DNA from: Stigmatella aurantiaca DW4/3-1
GTDB lineage: Bacteria > Myxococcota > Myxococcia > Myxococcales > Myxococcaceae
DNA: 64,000 nucleotides
Direction: 5' to 3'
Assembly (NCBI RefSeq): GCF_000165485.1
Contig: NC_014623.1
Coordinates: forward strand, 4,731,501 to 4,795,500
Shown: positions 8,721-18,716 of the stretch, piece by piece
Layout of the letters: each line of letters starts with the position of its first letter
Position numbering within the stretch: position 1 is the first letter of the stretch
Program-made: the position numbers and the translations under genes
Notes under the pieces: model-generated
The model's input: the letters and a program-made list of their open reading frames with translations, nothing else
The model's database searches: none
Told to the model about the DNA's origin: nothing

Positions 8721-11504
8721 ATGAAGCGTTCCCTGCCCTTTCTTGCCCTCCTCTCTTGTGCGACTCCCTCCACCCCTGGCCCCGCGGCGGGCGCCTCGGC
8801 CGCGCCCGTGGCGGCCTTGAGGCCGGAGGAAGTCCACCTCGCGGACCTGCGTCAGCTCACCTTCGGCGGAGAGAACGCCGAGGCCTACTGGTCCTTCGAC
8901 GGAAAGCAGCTCTCCTTCCAGGCGAACCGGGGGGACATGGGCTGTGACCGCATCTTCCGCATGACGGTCGAGCCCTTCTCCGAGACGCAGGTGTCGAGCG
9001 GGAAGGGGGCCACGACGTGCGCCCACTTCCTGCCGGGGGACCAGGAGCTGATCTACGCCTCCACGCACCTGGGGGGCGATGCGTGCCCGCCCAAGCCCGA
9101 CCGCTCGATGGGCTATGTCTGGGCGCTCTACGACAGCTACGACGTGTTCAAGGCGAACGCCGATGGCAGCGGGGTGACGCGGCTGACGGAGACGCCGGGG
9201 TACGACGCGGAGGGCACCGTCTGCGCCAAGGACGGCTCGATCATCTTCACCTCCACCCGGGACGGGGACATCGATCTGTACCGCATGGACAAGGATGGGG
9301 GGAACGTGCGCCGGCTGACGAACACGCCCGGCTACGATGGGGGCGCGTTCTTCAACGCCGATTGCTCGAAGATCGTCTGGCGCGCCTCGCGCCCGCGGCC
9401 CGGCAAGGAGCTGGAGGACTACCAGGGATTGCTCGCCCGGGGGCTGGTGAGGCCCTCGAAGCTCGAGCTGTACGTCGCCAACGCCGATGGCTCGGAGGCC
9501 AAGCAGATCACCTGGCTGAACGCCGCCTCGTTCGCGCCGTTCTTCCACCCCAACGGCCAGCGCATCCTCTTTTCGTCGAATTACGGAGACCCCAAGGGGC
9601 GCGAGTTCGACATCTGGGCGGTGAACGTGGATGGCTCGAACCTGGAGCGCATCACCACCGCGCCGGGCTTCGATGGGTTCCCCATGTTCTCGCCCGACGG
9701 GAAGTGGCTGGCGTTCTCCAGCAACCGGGCCACGGCGCCGGGGCAGGGGGACACCAACGTCTTCCTGGCGCGCTGGGTGGAGGACGCGGCGCCAGTGACG
9801 TCCGTCCAGACCGCCGCGGACCGGGTGGCGAAGGATGCCGCCTTCCTCGCGGCCACCGAGCAGGAGGGGCGGGGCATCGGCACGAAGGGGCTGGAAGCCT
9901 CGGGGGCCTACATCGAGAAGCGCTTCGGGGAGCTGGGCCTGAAGCCCCTGGGGGACACGGGCACCTTCCGCCAGGCGTTCCCGGTGACGGTCTCGGCGAA
10001 GCCGGGCCCCAAGACGCAGGTGACGCTGGGCGGAACGGCGCTCCCGGCGGACGCCTACACGGTGCTGGGCTTCTCCGGCCAAGGCGTGGCGCAGGGGCCT
10101 CTGGTCCTGGCCGGTTACGGCATCTCCGAGCCTTCGCTGAAGGTGGATGACTACGCGAAGCTCGATGTGAAGGGGAAGATCGCGGTGGTGCGCCGCTTCG
10201 TCCCGGACAGCCCGGAGTTCGCCGAGACGGACAAGCAGCGTCGCCATGGCGACCTGCGTCATAAGACCTGGGTGGCGCGGGAGAAGGGGGCCAAGGCGCT
10301 CGTGGTGGTGGACTGGCCGGTGGCGCCGTCGCCACAGCCCAAGGACTGGGCGATGCCGTCCGAGGCGGCCCTGCCGTCCTCCACCGCCGAGGGCCCGAGT
10401 GATGCGGGCCTGCCGGTGATCGTCGTGAAGCGCTCGGCGCTGGAGCCCCTCATGGCGCGGCTGACAGGGGGCAAGCGCGTGGACGCTCGCCTGGAGGTGC
10501 AGCTGGAGCTGGAGAAGCAGCAGGCCTTCAACGTGGCGGGGCTGATGGAGGCAGGGATGGGCAAACAGCCCGGTGTGGTGGTGATTGGCGCGCACTACGA
10601 TCACCTGGGGTACGGGGGGCGCAACTCGCTGGCCCCGGACAAGCGCGAGCCCCACGTGGGCGCCGACGACAACGCCTCGGGCGTGGCGGCGCTGCTGGAG
10701 ATCGCCCGTGAACTCCACGAGAAGCGCTCGCAGCTGCGCCGGGACGTGCTCTTCCTGGCCTTCTCCGCCGAGGAGTCCGGGGTGCTGGGCTCCACACACT
10801 TCACGCGCGTGCGCGGGGACGCGGGCATGAAGGACGTGGCGGCGATGCTGAACCTGGACATGGTGGGCAGGCTGCGCGGCAACAAGCTCTCGGTGCTGGG
10901 GGCGGAGTCGGCCGAGGAGTGGGGGCCGCTCGTCACCGCCGCGTGTGAGCAGGCGCGCGTGGAGTGCGCCTCCAGCGGGGACGGCTACGGCCCGAGTGAC
11001 CACTCCCCCTTCTACGCGGCGGGCGTGCCGGTGCTGCACTTCTTCACCGGGGCACACTCGGACTACCACAAGCCCTCGGACACGGCGCAGGGGCTGAACG
11101 CGGCCGGCATCGCGCAGGTGGCGAACATCACCACCACCCTCGCCTTGGCGCTGGGGGAGCGGGGGGCACTCACCTACCGGAAGGTGCCCTCACCGGCGCC
11201 GCAGGGGGACCTGCGCAGCTTCAACGCGTCGCTGGGCACGGTGCCGGACTACGCGGGGCCACCCAACGGGCAGAAGGGCATGTTGCTCGCGGGGGTGCGC
11301 GCGGGCGGCGCGGCGGACCAGGCGGGCCTGAAGCGGGGAGACATCCTCGTGAAGCTCGGCACGCACCCGGTGGGCAGCGTGGAGGACCTCATGTACGTGC
11401 TCAACAGCTCCAAACCGGGCGAGACGGTGACCGCGGTGGTCATCCGGGAGGGCAAGGAGCTGCCCCTGCCGGTGACTTTCCAGGAGAGCAAGGGGCGCCG
11501 GTAA
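8721..11504 (+). CDS. Lipoprotein: TolB-like propeller + M28 peptidase + PDZ
   Basis: A 927-residue exported protein. The N-terminus has a short signal with the lipobox-like LLSC (Cys13). Residues of about 35-350 are WD40-like (PD40/TolB) propeller repeats, seen as ENAEAYWSFDGKQLSF, DGSIIFTSTRDGDIDLYRMD and PMFSPDGKWLAFSSNRA. Residues of about 430-600 look like a PA insert. The M28 zinc aminopeptidase follows, with metal ligands in GAHYDHLGYG (His625), VGADDNASG, SAEESG, LNLDMVG and a late His before KPSDTAQG. The last 90 or so residues are a PDZ domain (AGLKRGDILVKLG). The expected role is zinc-dependent peptide trimming at the cell envelope, with the propeller and PDZ domain binding substrate. 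All ligands are present, so it should be active. The fused architecture is longer than plain M28 enzymes (about 300-550 residues). Confidence 0.92.
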   Translation: MKRSLPFLALLSCATPSTPGPAAGASAAPVAALRPEEVHLADLRQLTFGGENAEAYWSFDGKQLSFQANRGDMGCDRIFRMTVEPFSETQVSSGKGATTCAHFLPGDQELIYASTHLGGDACPPKPDRSMGYVWALYDSYDVFKANADGSGVTRLTETPGYDAEGTVCAKDGSIIFTSTRDGDIDLYRMDKDGGNVRRLTNTPGYDGGAFFNADCSKIVWRASRPRPGKELEDYQGLLARGLVRPSKLELYVANADGSEAKQITWLNAASFAPFFHPNGQRILFSSNYGDPKGREFDIWAVNVDGSNLERITTAPGFDGFPMFSPDGKWLAFSSNRATAPGQGDTNVFLARWVEDAAPVTSVQTAADRVAKDAAFLAATEQEGRGIGTKGLEASGAYIEKRFGELGLKPLGDTGTFRQAFPVTVSAKPGPKTQVTLGGTALPADAYTVLGFSGQGVAQGPLVLAGYGISEPSLKVDDYAKLDVKGKIAVVRRFVPDSPEFAETDKQRRHGDLRHKTWVAREKGAKALVVVDWPVAPSPQPKDWAMPSEAALPSSTAEGPSDAGLPVIVVKRSALEPLMARLTGGKRVDARLEVQLELEKQQAFNVAGLMEAGMGKQPGVVVIGAHYDHLGYGGRNSLAPDKREPHVGADDNASGVAALLEIARELHEKRSQLRRDVLFLAFSAEESGVLGSTHFTRVRGDAGMKDVAAMLNLDMVGRLRGNKLSVLGAESAEEWGPLVTAACEQARVECASSGDGYGPSDHSPFYAAGVPVLHFFTGAHSDYHKPSDTAQGLNAAGIAQVANITTTLALALGERGALTYRKVPSPAPQGDLRSFNASLGTVPDYAGPPNGQKGMLLAGVRAGGAADQAGLKRGDILVKLGTHPVGSVEDLMYVLNSSKPGETVTAVVIREGKELPLPVTFQESKGRR

Positions 11505-11561
11505 GGGAGGAGGGAGGTGGTTGTGGTAGGCTGCCTCCCCCGTCTACCCTCTTGAGGAACC

Positions 11562-11765
11562 ATGTCGAACCCCAAACCGCCCCCCAAGAGCCGTGCGGAC
11601 AAGGTCTACACCGCGCTCCAGGGAGATGATGAGTTCAGCACCTTCTCGATCGACCCAGACCGCAAGCCCAAGGTCGTGCTGGACACGAACGATTCGGTCC
11701 GGGCCGTGGCCACGCCGATCTCCCGTTCGATCATCCGCTTTTTCCGCAAGGTCTTCGGGGAGTAG
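11562..11765 (+). CDS. Small hypothetical protein
   Basis: A 67-residue protein preceded by TTGAGGAAC, a reasonable ribosome binding site. The N-terminus is Pro/Lys-rich (SNPKPPPKSRADK), the middle is acidic, and the C-terminus is an amphipathic, basic-aromatic stretch (SIIRFFRKVFGE). No family is recognised. It follows the M28 gene by 57 bases and is convergent with the BIG2 lipoprotein gene, with a candidate terminator between. Confidence 0.6.
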   Translation: MSNPKPPPKSRADKVYTALQGDDEFSTFSIDPDRKPKVVLDTNDSVRAVATPISRSIIRFFRKVFGE

Positions 11766-11779
11766 CCACCCTCCCCGGG

Positions 11780-11809
11780 GCTCCAGCCGGGAGCAGTCCT
11801 GGCTGGAGC
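11780..11809. terminator. Candidate bidirectional terminator hairpin
   Basis: A 9-bp perfect inverted repeat (GCTCCAGCC at 11780-11788 and its complement at 11801-11809) with a 12-base loop lies between the convergent genes ending at 11765 and 11837. There is no clear U-tract, which is common in high-GC genomes, so termination is inferred from position. Confidence 0.5.
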
Positions 11810-11836
11810 GGCGGGCCGCGTCGCGGGCGGCGCGCG

Positions 11837-12664
11837 TTACTTCTTCTTGATGGTGAGCTTCGCCTCGGTGGTCTTGCCAGCACCCTCGGCGGTGATGGTG
11901 GCGGAGCCGGCCTTCACGGCCTTCACGGTGCCGCTGGCGTCCACGGTGGCGATCTTCTCGTCGCTGGAGGTGTAGGAGAAGCGGACGCCCTGGATGGCGG
12001 CGCCGTCGCTTCCCTTGGCCACGGCGGCCAGGGTGGCGGTCTCACCGACCTTCAAGGTGGCCGGAGCCGCCTCGAGCGTGACGGTGGAGATCTCCGGCAG
12101 GGCCACGGTGACATCGAACGCCTGCTTGAGCTCGCCGGAGGTGGCCGTCACGGAGGTGGTGCCCAGGCCCTTGGCGACGAGCTGGTTGCCCTTCACCTCG
12201 ACGATGGCGCTGTCGGCGCTGGTGAACGCCACTTCGGCGTTCTGAACGGCCTTGCCAGCATCGTCCTGGACCTGGCTCTCCACGGTGGCCACGCTCTCCA
12301 GGCCGGTGAGGGTGAAGGGGGCGCCCTTCACGGTGATGGCCGCCGGGATGCTCACGGTCACGGGCACCGTGGCGCTCTTCTCGCCACTCTTGACGGTGAC
12401 GGTGGCCGAGCCGCTCTTGCCCGCGGTGACGGCGCCGGAGGGATCGACCTGGGCCACCTTGCCATCACTGGAGGCGTACTCGAACTTGGAGTCTTCCACC
12501 GGCTTGCCATCGGCGGTGAGCGCCCGGGCCTGCAGGGACGTCTTCTGCCCGGCGGTGGAGAAGGTGACTTGCGCGGGCTTGACTTCGATCTTCTCGACCT
12601 TCTGGCAGCCGGCCGCGAACGACAGCGTGGCGGCGAGCACCAGGGGATTGAACAACCACTTCAT
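11837..12664 (-). CDS. Lipoprotein with BIG2 immunoglobulin-like domains
   Basis: A 275-residue protein with a lipoprotein signal (MKWLFNPLVLAATLSFAAGC, Cys20). Three bacterial Ig-like BIG2 repeats follow, recognised by the recurring pattern 'YxSSDxKVAxVDxSGxVTAxKxGSAxxTV' (for example KVAQVDPSGAVTAGKSGSAT and KIATVDASGTVKAVKAGSAT). BIG2 domains are surface adhesion or structural modules. The AGGAG at 10-14 bases before the ATG at 12664 fixes the start; the open frame upstream of it is not coding. Export to the outer membrane is expected. Ligand unknown. Confidence 0.9.
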   Translation of the reverse strand: MKWLFNPLVLAATLSFAAGCQKVEKIEVKPAQVTFSTAGQKTSLQARALTADGKPVEDSKFEYASSDGKVAQVDPSGAVTAGKSGSATVTVKSGEKSATVPVTVSIPAAITVKGAPFTLTGLESVATVESQVQDDAGKAVQNAEVAFTSADSAIVEVKGNQLVAKGLGTTSVTATSGELKQAFDVTVALPEISTVTLEAAPATLKVGETATLAAVAKGSDGAAIQGVRFSYTSSDEKIATVDASGTVKAVKAGSATITAEGAGKTTEAKLTIKKK

Positions 12665-12787
12665 GGTGGGTTTCTCCTGCTGATAAACTTGCAGTTCAAA
12701 GAGTGAGGCGGAGGGCCCCGCGAACCCATACCAAATTGCGCGTGGCTTCACCTACTCTCCGATGTGTTTTCGCTTCTTTCCGGGCGC

Positions 12788-14071
12788 ATGACCGTGAGTG
12801 AGCCAGCCATTTTGATCACCGAAGTTTGGGACACCGTCCGCTTTCAGGAATTGCCTCCCTTGCCGCTCGTGCGCCACGGGCAGGTGGAAGCCTGGGTGCG
12901 CCGCCTCTTGGAGAAGGCGCCCGGGCTTTTCCAGGGAGAGGTGGTGGGGCATTCGGTGGAAGGGCGGGCGCTCCACCATGTCTGGTTTGGGAGCGGCCCG
13001 CGGCACGTGTTGCTCTGGTCCCAGATGCATGGGGATGAGCCGACCGCGACGACGGCGCTGTTCGAATTGTTTGAATACATCCGATGTTATCGCGAGCACC
13101 CCCGGGTGGAGGCGCTGCGCTCGGAACTCACGGTGCACGCCCTGCCCATGCTCAACCCGGATGGGGCCGAGCGCTTCCAGCGGGTAAACGCCCAGGGAAT
13201 CGACATCAACCGGGATGCACTGAGGCTCCAGACGCCCGAGGGCCGGACGCTCAAGGCCCTCCGGGATCGGCTCCAGCCTTGTTTGGGCTTCAACCTTCAC
13301 AACCAGGATTGGCGCACCGCCGTGGAGAAGACCCGGAAGCCCGCTTCCATTTCTTTGCTGGCGCCCGCGTTTGATGAGGCGCGCAGCGACAACGCGGGGC
13401 GGGTGCTGGCGAAAAAGGTGTGTGCGGTCATCCGGGACGCGCTCGAGCCGCTCATCCCAGGACAGATCGGCCGGTACAGCGATGCGTTCGAGGTCCGGGC
13501 GTTCGGGGACAACATCGGCCGGTGGGGCACGCCCACGGTGCTCATCGAGACCGGCCCGTGGCCCACGGCGGACCATGACGAGGCGCAGCGCCGGCTGAAC
13601 TTCGTGGCCCTGGTTTCGGCGCTGGAGGCGGTGGCGAGCGGGAAGGCGGAGGAAGCGGATGTGGGCCGCTACGAATCCATCCCGCTGAACGAGAGCAAGG
13701 GCTTGCTGCGCCTCGTGGTGAAGGGCGCGCAGGTCTTCGGTGAGGCAGGGGATGCCTTCACGGCGGACCTCGGGGTGGCGGCGAGCCCGGCGGTGCGGGA
13801 GCGGGCGGGCCAGGCGGTGGCGGTGATGGCGGGAGAAATCGCCGAGCTGGGCGACCTGCGGGTCTTCGGGGCCTTCGAAACGGTGGAGGCGGAGGGGCTC
13901 ACGGCGGTGCCGCTGCCGCCCGGAGCGCTGAAGGAGGGGGACACGGTGCCCCTTCCTCCGAGGAAGGATTGCACGGTGCGTGTGGGGCACCCCGCGGAGC
14001 TGATGCTGCTGCGCCCGGACGGGCGGCCTGAGATGTGGCGCGTCGAACGGATCATCCGTTTCGACCGATAA
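12788..14071 (+). CDS. M14 family zinc carboxypeptidase
   Basis: A 427-residue protein with an M14 domain. The HxxE zinc pair is in [15 protein letters not shown]. The third zinc His is in [10 protein letters not shown]. The probable catalytic Glu is in [12 protein letters not shown]. The substrate Asn/Arg region is partly seen in [20 protein letters not shown], with NRDAL after it. The C-terminal 120 residues form a beta-rich accessory domain. There is no obvious signal peptide, so it is likely cytoplasmic. The family removes C-terminal amino acids or cleaves murein-peptide amides; the substrate here is unknown. The frame allows an ATG at 12764, eight codons earlier. Neither start has a strong ribosome binding site. 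It is divergent from the BIG2 lipoprotein. Confidence 0.88.
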   Translation: MTVSEPAILITEVWDTVRFQELPPLPLVRHGQVEAWVRRLLEKAPGLFQGEVVGHSVEGRALHHVWFGSGPRHVLLWSQMHGDEPTATTALFELFEYIRCYREHPRVEALRSELTVHALPMLNPDGAERFQRVNAQGIDINRDALRLQTPEGRTLKALRDRLQPCLGFNLHNQDWRTAVEKTRKPASISLLAPAFDEARSDNAGRVLAKKVCAVIRDALEPLIPGQIGRYSDAFEVRAFGDNIGRWGTPTVLIETGPWPTADHDEAQRRLNFVALVSALEAVASGKAEEADVGRYESIPLNESKGLLRLVVKGAQVFGEAGDAFTADLGVAASPAVRERAGQAVAVMAGEIAELGDLRVFGAFETVEAEGLTAVPLPPGALKEGDTVPLPPRKDCTVRVGHPAELMLLRPDGRPEMWRVERIIRFDR

Positions 14072-14116
14072 AGGGGGCTACGTCCCACGCCCCGGCTGCC
14101 TAGGGTCGGGCCGCAC

Positions 14117-16708
14117 ATGTCCAGACGCGGCAAAGCTCCTTCCCAGAAGACGCAGGACGGTGGTGGCGTGGCGAAGGCCGTCAAGGTCCGGGGCGCCCGC
14201 GAGCACAACCTCAAGAACATCGACGTGGACATCCCCCGCGATGCCCTGGTCGTCTTCACGGGCGTGTCGGGCTCGGGCAAGTCGTCGCTCGCGTTCGGGA
14301 CGCTCTATGCCGAGGCGCAGCGGCGCTATTTCGAGTCCGTGGCCCCCTATGCGCGGCGCCTGATGGACCAGGTGGGGGTGCCCGAAGTAGACGCCATCGA
14401 GGGCCTGCCCCCGGCGGTGGCCCTCCAGCAACAGCGCGGCAGCCCGACGACCCGCTCCTCGGTGGGCAGCGTCACCACGCTGTCGAACTCCCTGCGGCTG
14501 CTCTACTCGCGGGCGGGCCACTATCCGCCGGGTCAACCACACCTGGCCGCGGAGGCATTCTCTCCGAACACGCCCGCGGGGGCCTGTCCTCGGTGCCACG
14601 GGCTGGGCCGGGTCTACGAGGTGACCGAACGCTCGATGGTGCCCGATGACACGCTCACCATCCGCGATCGGGCGGTCGCCGCCTGGCCGCCCGCGTGGCA
14701 TGGCCAGAACCTCCGGGACATCCTGGTGACGCTGGGCTACGACGTGGATCGCCCCTGGCGGGAGCTGCCCCAGAAGGACCGGGACTGGATCCTCTTCACG
14801 GAGGAACAGCCCACCGTGCCGGTGTACGCGGGCTTCACCCCGGCGGAGACGCGCCAGGCACTCAAGCGCAAGGAGACGCCCAGCTACATGGGGACGTTCA
14901 CGAGTGCCCGCCGGTACGTCTTGCAGACCTTCGCCACCACGGAGAGCGCGTCGATCAAGAAGCGGGTGTCGCGCTACCTCCTGAGCACCGAGTGCCCGGT
15001 GTGCGAGGGCAAGCGGCTGCGGCGCGAGGCCCTGTCGGTGACGTTCGCGGGGCTCGACATCGGCGAGCTGTCGAGGTTGCCGCTGGGCCGCGTGGCGGAG
15101 GTGCTGCGCCCCACGGCGGAGGGAACCGCGCCGGGGCTGGAGAAATGGAGGCGGGAGCACCCGGAGAAAGCGCTCGTCGCCGAGCGGTTCACCCAGGACC
15201 TGCTGGGGCGAATCAAGGTGCTGACCGGGCTGGGGCTGGGCTACCTCTCGCTGGAGCGCAGCACGCCCACGCTCTCGCCCGGAGAGCTCCAGCGGTTGCG
15301 GCTCGCCACGCAGATTCGCTCCCAGTTGTTCGGCGTGGTGTACGTGCTCGACGAGCCCTCGGCGGGGCTCCATCCGGCGGACACGCAGGCGCTCCTGGCG
15401 GCGCTCGCGCAACTGAAGGGCGCGGGCAATTCGCTCTTCGTGGTCGAGCACGAGGTGGATGTGATCCGCGAGGCGGACTGGATCGTGGACGTGGGACCGG
15501 CGGCGGGGGAGCAGGGGGGACACGTGCTCTACAGCGGCCCGCCCGAGGGGCTCGAAGCCGTCGAAGCCTCCCAGACGCGCCGCTACCTGCTCGGACACGG
15601 GAAAGTGGCGAGACGAACCCCCCGTGCCCCCAAGGGGTGGCTGTGCCTGGAAGGGGTCAGCCGCAACAACCTGCATAACCTCGACGTCCGCTTCCCGCTG
15701 GGGGTGTTCACCTCCGTGACGGGGATTTCGGGCTCGGGCAAGTCGAGCCTGGTGAGCCAGGTGCTGGTGGAACTGGTGTCGAAACACCTGGGCCACGAAT
15801 TGGCTCCGGAGGAGGACGAGGGTGAGGAGCTGGAGCGGACGCCCACCCTGACCTCGGGGGGCCGCATCACGGAGGGGATGGAAGGCGTGACGCGGCTGGT
15901 GCGAGTCGATCAGAAACCGATCGGGCGCACCCCGCGCTCCAATCTGGCGACGTACACGGGCCTCTTCGACAGCGTGCGAAAGCTCTTCGCCGCGACGAAG
16001 GCGGCGAGGGCCCGGCGCTACGACGCCGGACGTTTCTCGTTCAACGTGCCCAAGGGCCGCTGCGAGACCTGCGAGGGAGAGGGCTTTGTCAGCGTCGAGC
16101 TGATCTTCCTTCCGGATGTCTTCGCGCCCTGTCCCACGTGCCACGGCGCCCGCTACAACGCGAAGACGCTGGAAATCCAATACAAGGACAAGAACATCGC
16201 CGAGGTGCTGGGGATGACGGTGGACGGGGCGTATGCGTTCTTCAAGGACGAGCCGCACCTGACCCGGTCCTTGGGGGTCTTGAGGGAAGTCGGCCTCGGC
16301 TACCTGCGGCTGGGCCAACCCGCGACCGAGCTGTCTGGGGGCGAGGCCCAGCGGATCAAACTGGCGACTGAGCTGCAACGGGTGCAGCGAGGCAACACGC
16401 TCTACGTGCTGGATGAGCCCACGACGGGCCTGCACCCGGCGGACGTCGAGAAGCTCCTGGTGCAGCTCAATGGACTGGTGGACCAGGGCAACACCATCAT
16501 CCTCGTTGAGCACGACATGCGCGTCGTCTCGCAGAGTGACTGGGTCATCGACGTCGGCCCAGGGGCAGGAGACGAGGGGGGAAGGGTGGTGGCCGCCGGA
16601 ACACCGGAGGAGGTCTCCCAGCTGGCCAAGAGCCGCACCGCGCCTTTCCTGAAGCATTTCCTCTCGGAAATGCGGGATGAGTCGGCCCAAAAAGGAGGGC
16701 TGACGTGA
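14117..16708 (+). CDS. UvrA-family ABC ATPase (UvrA2-like)
   Basis: An 863-residue protein with two ABC ATPase halves. Half 1 has Walker [10 protein letters not shown], signature LSPGELQR and Walker [16 protein letters not shown]. Half 2 has [21 protein letters not shown] and [15 protein letters not shown]. CxxC zinc motifs are seen as [24 protein letters not shown] and CPTCHGAR. At 863 residues it is shorter than housekeeping UvrA (about 940), and the region after the first Walker A is reduced, as in UvrA2/DrrC-type paralogues that lack part of the UvrB-binding domain. The expected role is binding damaged or drug-modified DNA. It may be an accessory repair or self-resistance protein instead of the main excinuclease. 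Its last codons are part of the block duplicated near the second kinase gene (see repeats). Confidence 0.9.
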   Translation: MSRRGKAPSQKTQDGGGVAKAVKVRGAREHNLKNIDVDIPRDALVVFTGVSGSGKSSLAFGTLYAEAQRRYFESVAPYARRLMDQVGVPEVDAIEGLPPAVALQQQRGSPTTRSSVGSVTTLSNSLRLLYSRAGHYPPGQPHLAAEAFSPNTPAGACPRCHGLGRVYEVTERSMVPDDTLTIRDRAVAAWPPAWHGQNLRDILVTLGYDVDRPWRELPQKDRDWILFTEEQPTVPVYAGFTPAETRQALKRKETPSYMGTFTSARRYVLQTFATTESASIKKRVSRYLLSTECPVCEGKRLRREALSVTFAGLDIGELSRLPLGRVAEVLRPTAEGTAPGLEKWRREHPEKALVAERFTQDLLGRIKVLTGLGLGYLSLERSTPTLSPGELQRLRLATQIRSQLFGVVYVLDEPSAGLHPADTQALLAALAQLKGAGNSLFVVEHEVDVIREADWIVDVGPAAGEQGGHVLYSGPPEGLEAVEASQTRRYLLGHGKVARRTPRAPKGWLCLEGVSRNNLHNLDVRFPLGVFTSVTGISGSGKSSLVSQVLVELVSKHLGHELAPEEDEGEELERTPTLTSGGRITEGMEGVTRLVRVDQKPIGRTPRSNLATYTGLFDSVRKLFAATKAARARRYDAGRFSFNVPKGRCETCEGEGFVSVELIFLPDVFAPCPTCHGARYNAKTLEIQYKDKNIAEVLGMTVDGAYAFFKDEPHLTRSLGVLREVGLGYLRLGQPATELSGGEAQRIKLATELQRVQRGNTLYVLDEPTTGLHPADVEKLLVQLNGLVDQGNTIILVEHDMRVVSQSDWVIDVGPGAGDEGGRVVAAGTPEEVSQLAKSRTAPFLKHFLSEMRDESAQKGGLT

Positions 16709-18125
16709 GGCAACCCAGGAGGTAGGATGCATGAAGGCTGAAGGCCACCGCCTTGCCTGGAGGTGTGCCGTGAACAACCTCACTCCCGAGATGCTTCCGA
16801 CCGGTACCGTCTTGGGCTCATGGCAGCTGGACGGCCGCGCGGGCTATGGGGCGTACGGGGTGGTCTACCGGGCGCACAAGGTGGGGCAGACAGAAGCCCA
16901 ACCGGTGGCCCTCAAACTGGCACGCTACCCGAATGATCCCCGCTTCGAGCGCGAGGCGGGACTGCTGGCCCAGATTCAGCACGCTCGTGTCCCTTGCCTG
17001 CTGGGAAGGGGCACCTGGAAAGGGGGTCCTCGAGGGGACACCTATCCGTATGTGGTGATGCAGTGGGTGGAGGGCCTGCGGTTGTACGACTGGGCCAAAG
17101 AGCATGCGCCCTCGTCCCGCCAGACGTTGCGGCTGCTGGCCGAGGTGGCGTGGGCGCTGGAGGCCACCCACGCGGTGAAAGGGCTTCACCGGGACGTGAA
17201 AGGGGACAACATTTTGGTCAGTCCCGAGGGCCATGCCTTCCTCATGGATTTCGGATGTGGGACCTGGAAAGAGGCTCCCCCGCTCACCCAGGGGCTGTTG
17301 GCGCCTGGCACCAAGCTCTACCGCAGTGCCCAGGCGCTGAGGTTCCATTGGAACCACCGCCATGCGACCAGCCCCCAGTACCAAGCCACACCCGCGGATG
17401 ATGTGTACGCGCTGGGGGTGACGGCCTACCGGCTGTGCACGGGAATTTACCCACCCCTGGCGACGGACCCCTCCATCGTAGGAGATGATGGACGAGACAC
17501 CCATGAGGCGCTGGTGCCTCCGAGTCAGGTGAAGCCGATGGCGCCCTCGTTGGAGTCCTTCATCCTCCGCATGCTTTCCGACAAGCCCCAGGAGCGAGGC
17601 AGCGCCGGTGAGCTGGCCGCTGCCATGGATGCCTTGGCGGCGGGCGCCGAGACTGAAGCAGGTGAGTCGCTGAGCCCAAGCCGTTCCGGCGAGCCCTCTG
17701 AAGGCACAAGCCCACCCTCCGCAGAGGCGCGCCATGGGGAGTCTTGGCCCATGGGGTTTCTTCCCTTGGCCGCCGGGCTTCTCCTCGCGGTCTCTGGGAA
17801 TCTGAACCTGGAGGGGGTCTTGGCACCCCCTTCTGGCATGAGGGATGGCGGAACCGGGGGCGTAGCGGACGCGGCCGTGGAGGAGTTGCTGGTGCCCAAC
17901 TCGCAAAAAGAGCCCAAGGTGAATGGACTGACCCTTGATATGCCCAAGGAGCCTTTACCGGGACAACGCCGTCCACCATGCCCGCGCCTACAGACAAGCA
18001 TACGGGGGGGATGTTGGGTCGAAATCGTTCAAGCCTCCCCTCCTTGCGGAGAGAGCTTTTATGACTGGAAAGGAGCCTGTTACGTTCCAGTCGGTGTACC
18101 ACCAAGGCCCAACACATCGGATAAA
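16688..18125. repeat. Duplicated kinase block, copy 1
   Basis: This block, from the last codons of the uvrA-like gene to the end of the first kinase gene, is matched by 21500-22934. The sequence GGGCTGACGTGAG, which spans the uvrA stop codon here, recurs upstream of the second kinase. The kinase domains read as identical over long stretches (about 16850-17450), and the membrane and extracellular parts differ more. Homology appears to end at the kinase stop codons. Confidence 0.85.
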
Positions 18126-18131
18126 TATTAA
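16770..18131 (+). CDS. Hanks-type Ser/Thr protein kinase, membrane-anchored (copy 1)
   Basis: A 453-residue protein. The kinase domain occupies about residues 15-290: glycine loop [12 protein letters not shown] (22-33), ATP-binding Lys49 in VALKLAR, catalytic HRDVKGDN (Asp142), and DFG at Asp160 (read as DFGCG). A Ser/Pro-rich linker, one transmembrane helix (about 328-347, FLPLAAGLLLAV) and a C-terminal outside tail follow. The tail has Cys pairs in RPPCPR, GGCW, PPCG and GACYVP, a layout seen in myxobacterial sensor kinases. The GTG at 16770 is supported by GGAGG at 16759-16763 and makes the protein the same length as its paralogue; the ATG at 16731 is in frame but lies upstream of that site. 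All catalytic residues are present. Next to it lie a transposase remnant and a toxin gene, so a role in island regulation is possible but unproven. Confidence 0.9.
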   Translation: MNNLTPEMLPTGTVLGSWQLDGRAGYGAYGVVYRAHKVGQTEAQPVALKLARYPNDPRFEREAGLLAQIQHARVPCLLGRGTWKGGPRGDTYPYVVMQWVEGLRLYDWAKEHAPSSRQTLRLLAEVAWALEATHAVKGLHRDVKGDNILVSPEGHAFLMDFGCGTWKEAPPLTQGLLAPGTKLYRSAQALRFHWNHRHATSPQYQATPADDVYALGVTAYRLCTGIYPPLATDPSIVGDDGRDTHEALVPPSQVKPMAPSLESFILRMLSDKPQERGSAGELAAAMDALAAGAETEAGESLSPSRSGEPSEGTSPPSAEARHGESWPMGFLPLAAGLLLAVSGNLNLEGVLAPPSGMRDGGTGGVADAAVEELLVPNSQKEPKVNGLTLDMPKEPLPGQRRPPCPRLQTSIRGGCWVEIVQASPPCGESFYDWKGACYVPVGVPPRPNTSDKY

Positions 18132-18237
18132 AAATGGAAGCTCCCGATGTCCGACGAGAATGTGGAGTTAAGGAGTGCTTCGAAAGCAAGACACAGACAT
18201 GCTGAATCTGGATAGCGTCTTCATGGCTCTTGAGGCG
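18132..18237. other. Intergenic stretch after kinase 1
   Basis: No gene, RNA or repeat is recognised between the kinase stop and the transposase remnant. It is lower in GC than the kinase gene. Confidence 0.4.
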
Positions 18238-18470
18238 TGAGTTCGTAAGGTACGCATGAGCGGCGTGCGCGCGGTGGAGACCTTGGCAGAGTGGCTTGAA
18301 TAGGAGGAGTCGATAAGCACTGCGCTGACCATGCCGTGGAGCAACGTCCAGGCGGAAGGACAGATTGCGAAGCTCAAAATTCCTCAAGCGTCAGATGTAC
18401 GGACGCGCCAGCTTCGATTTGCTACGGCGTCGTGGGCTTCTCGCTACGTCATCCACACGAAGTGCGCGAG
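18238..18470 (+). pseudogene. Remnant of an ISL3-family transposase, C-terminal part
   Basis: Two frames together read as the conserved end of ISL3 (IS204/IS1001/IS1096/IS1165) transposases. From 18256 the frame gives MSGVRAVETLAEWLE, a stop (TAG at 18301), then TMPWSNVQAEGQIAKLK. After a shift at about 18378 another frame continues KFLKRQMYGRASFDLLRRR. In intact members this is one segment, 'PWSNgqvEGqInrLKxiKRqMYGRAxfdLLrxR'. One stop, one frameshift and loss of the N-terminal two thirds make it non-functional. From about 18470 to the next gene at 18717 nothing is recognised. It marks past insertion activity between the kinase and toxin genes. Confidence 0.85.
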
Positions 18471-18716
18471 AGCCACAAAGCCAGGGTAGGCTCAAAGTGT
18501 TTGAACCTTCCCTGGGGGCTACGCGGTCAAGAGCTTACGGAAGGTCAGCTGTCCGGGCCTGTGGATTTTTCATCCGGGACAAGGCGCGCGCATCGCTGAG
18601 TGCCTTGCCGGGTAAAGTTGGCGGTGTCTCCACTGGGAACGATGTTGGAGAACGAGAGCACGATACGTGCCTTTCCTGAACTAGGCTGAGGCCTTCTTCA
18701 ATCAAGAGAGTGTCCC

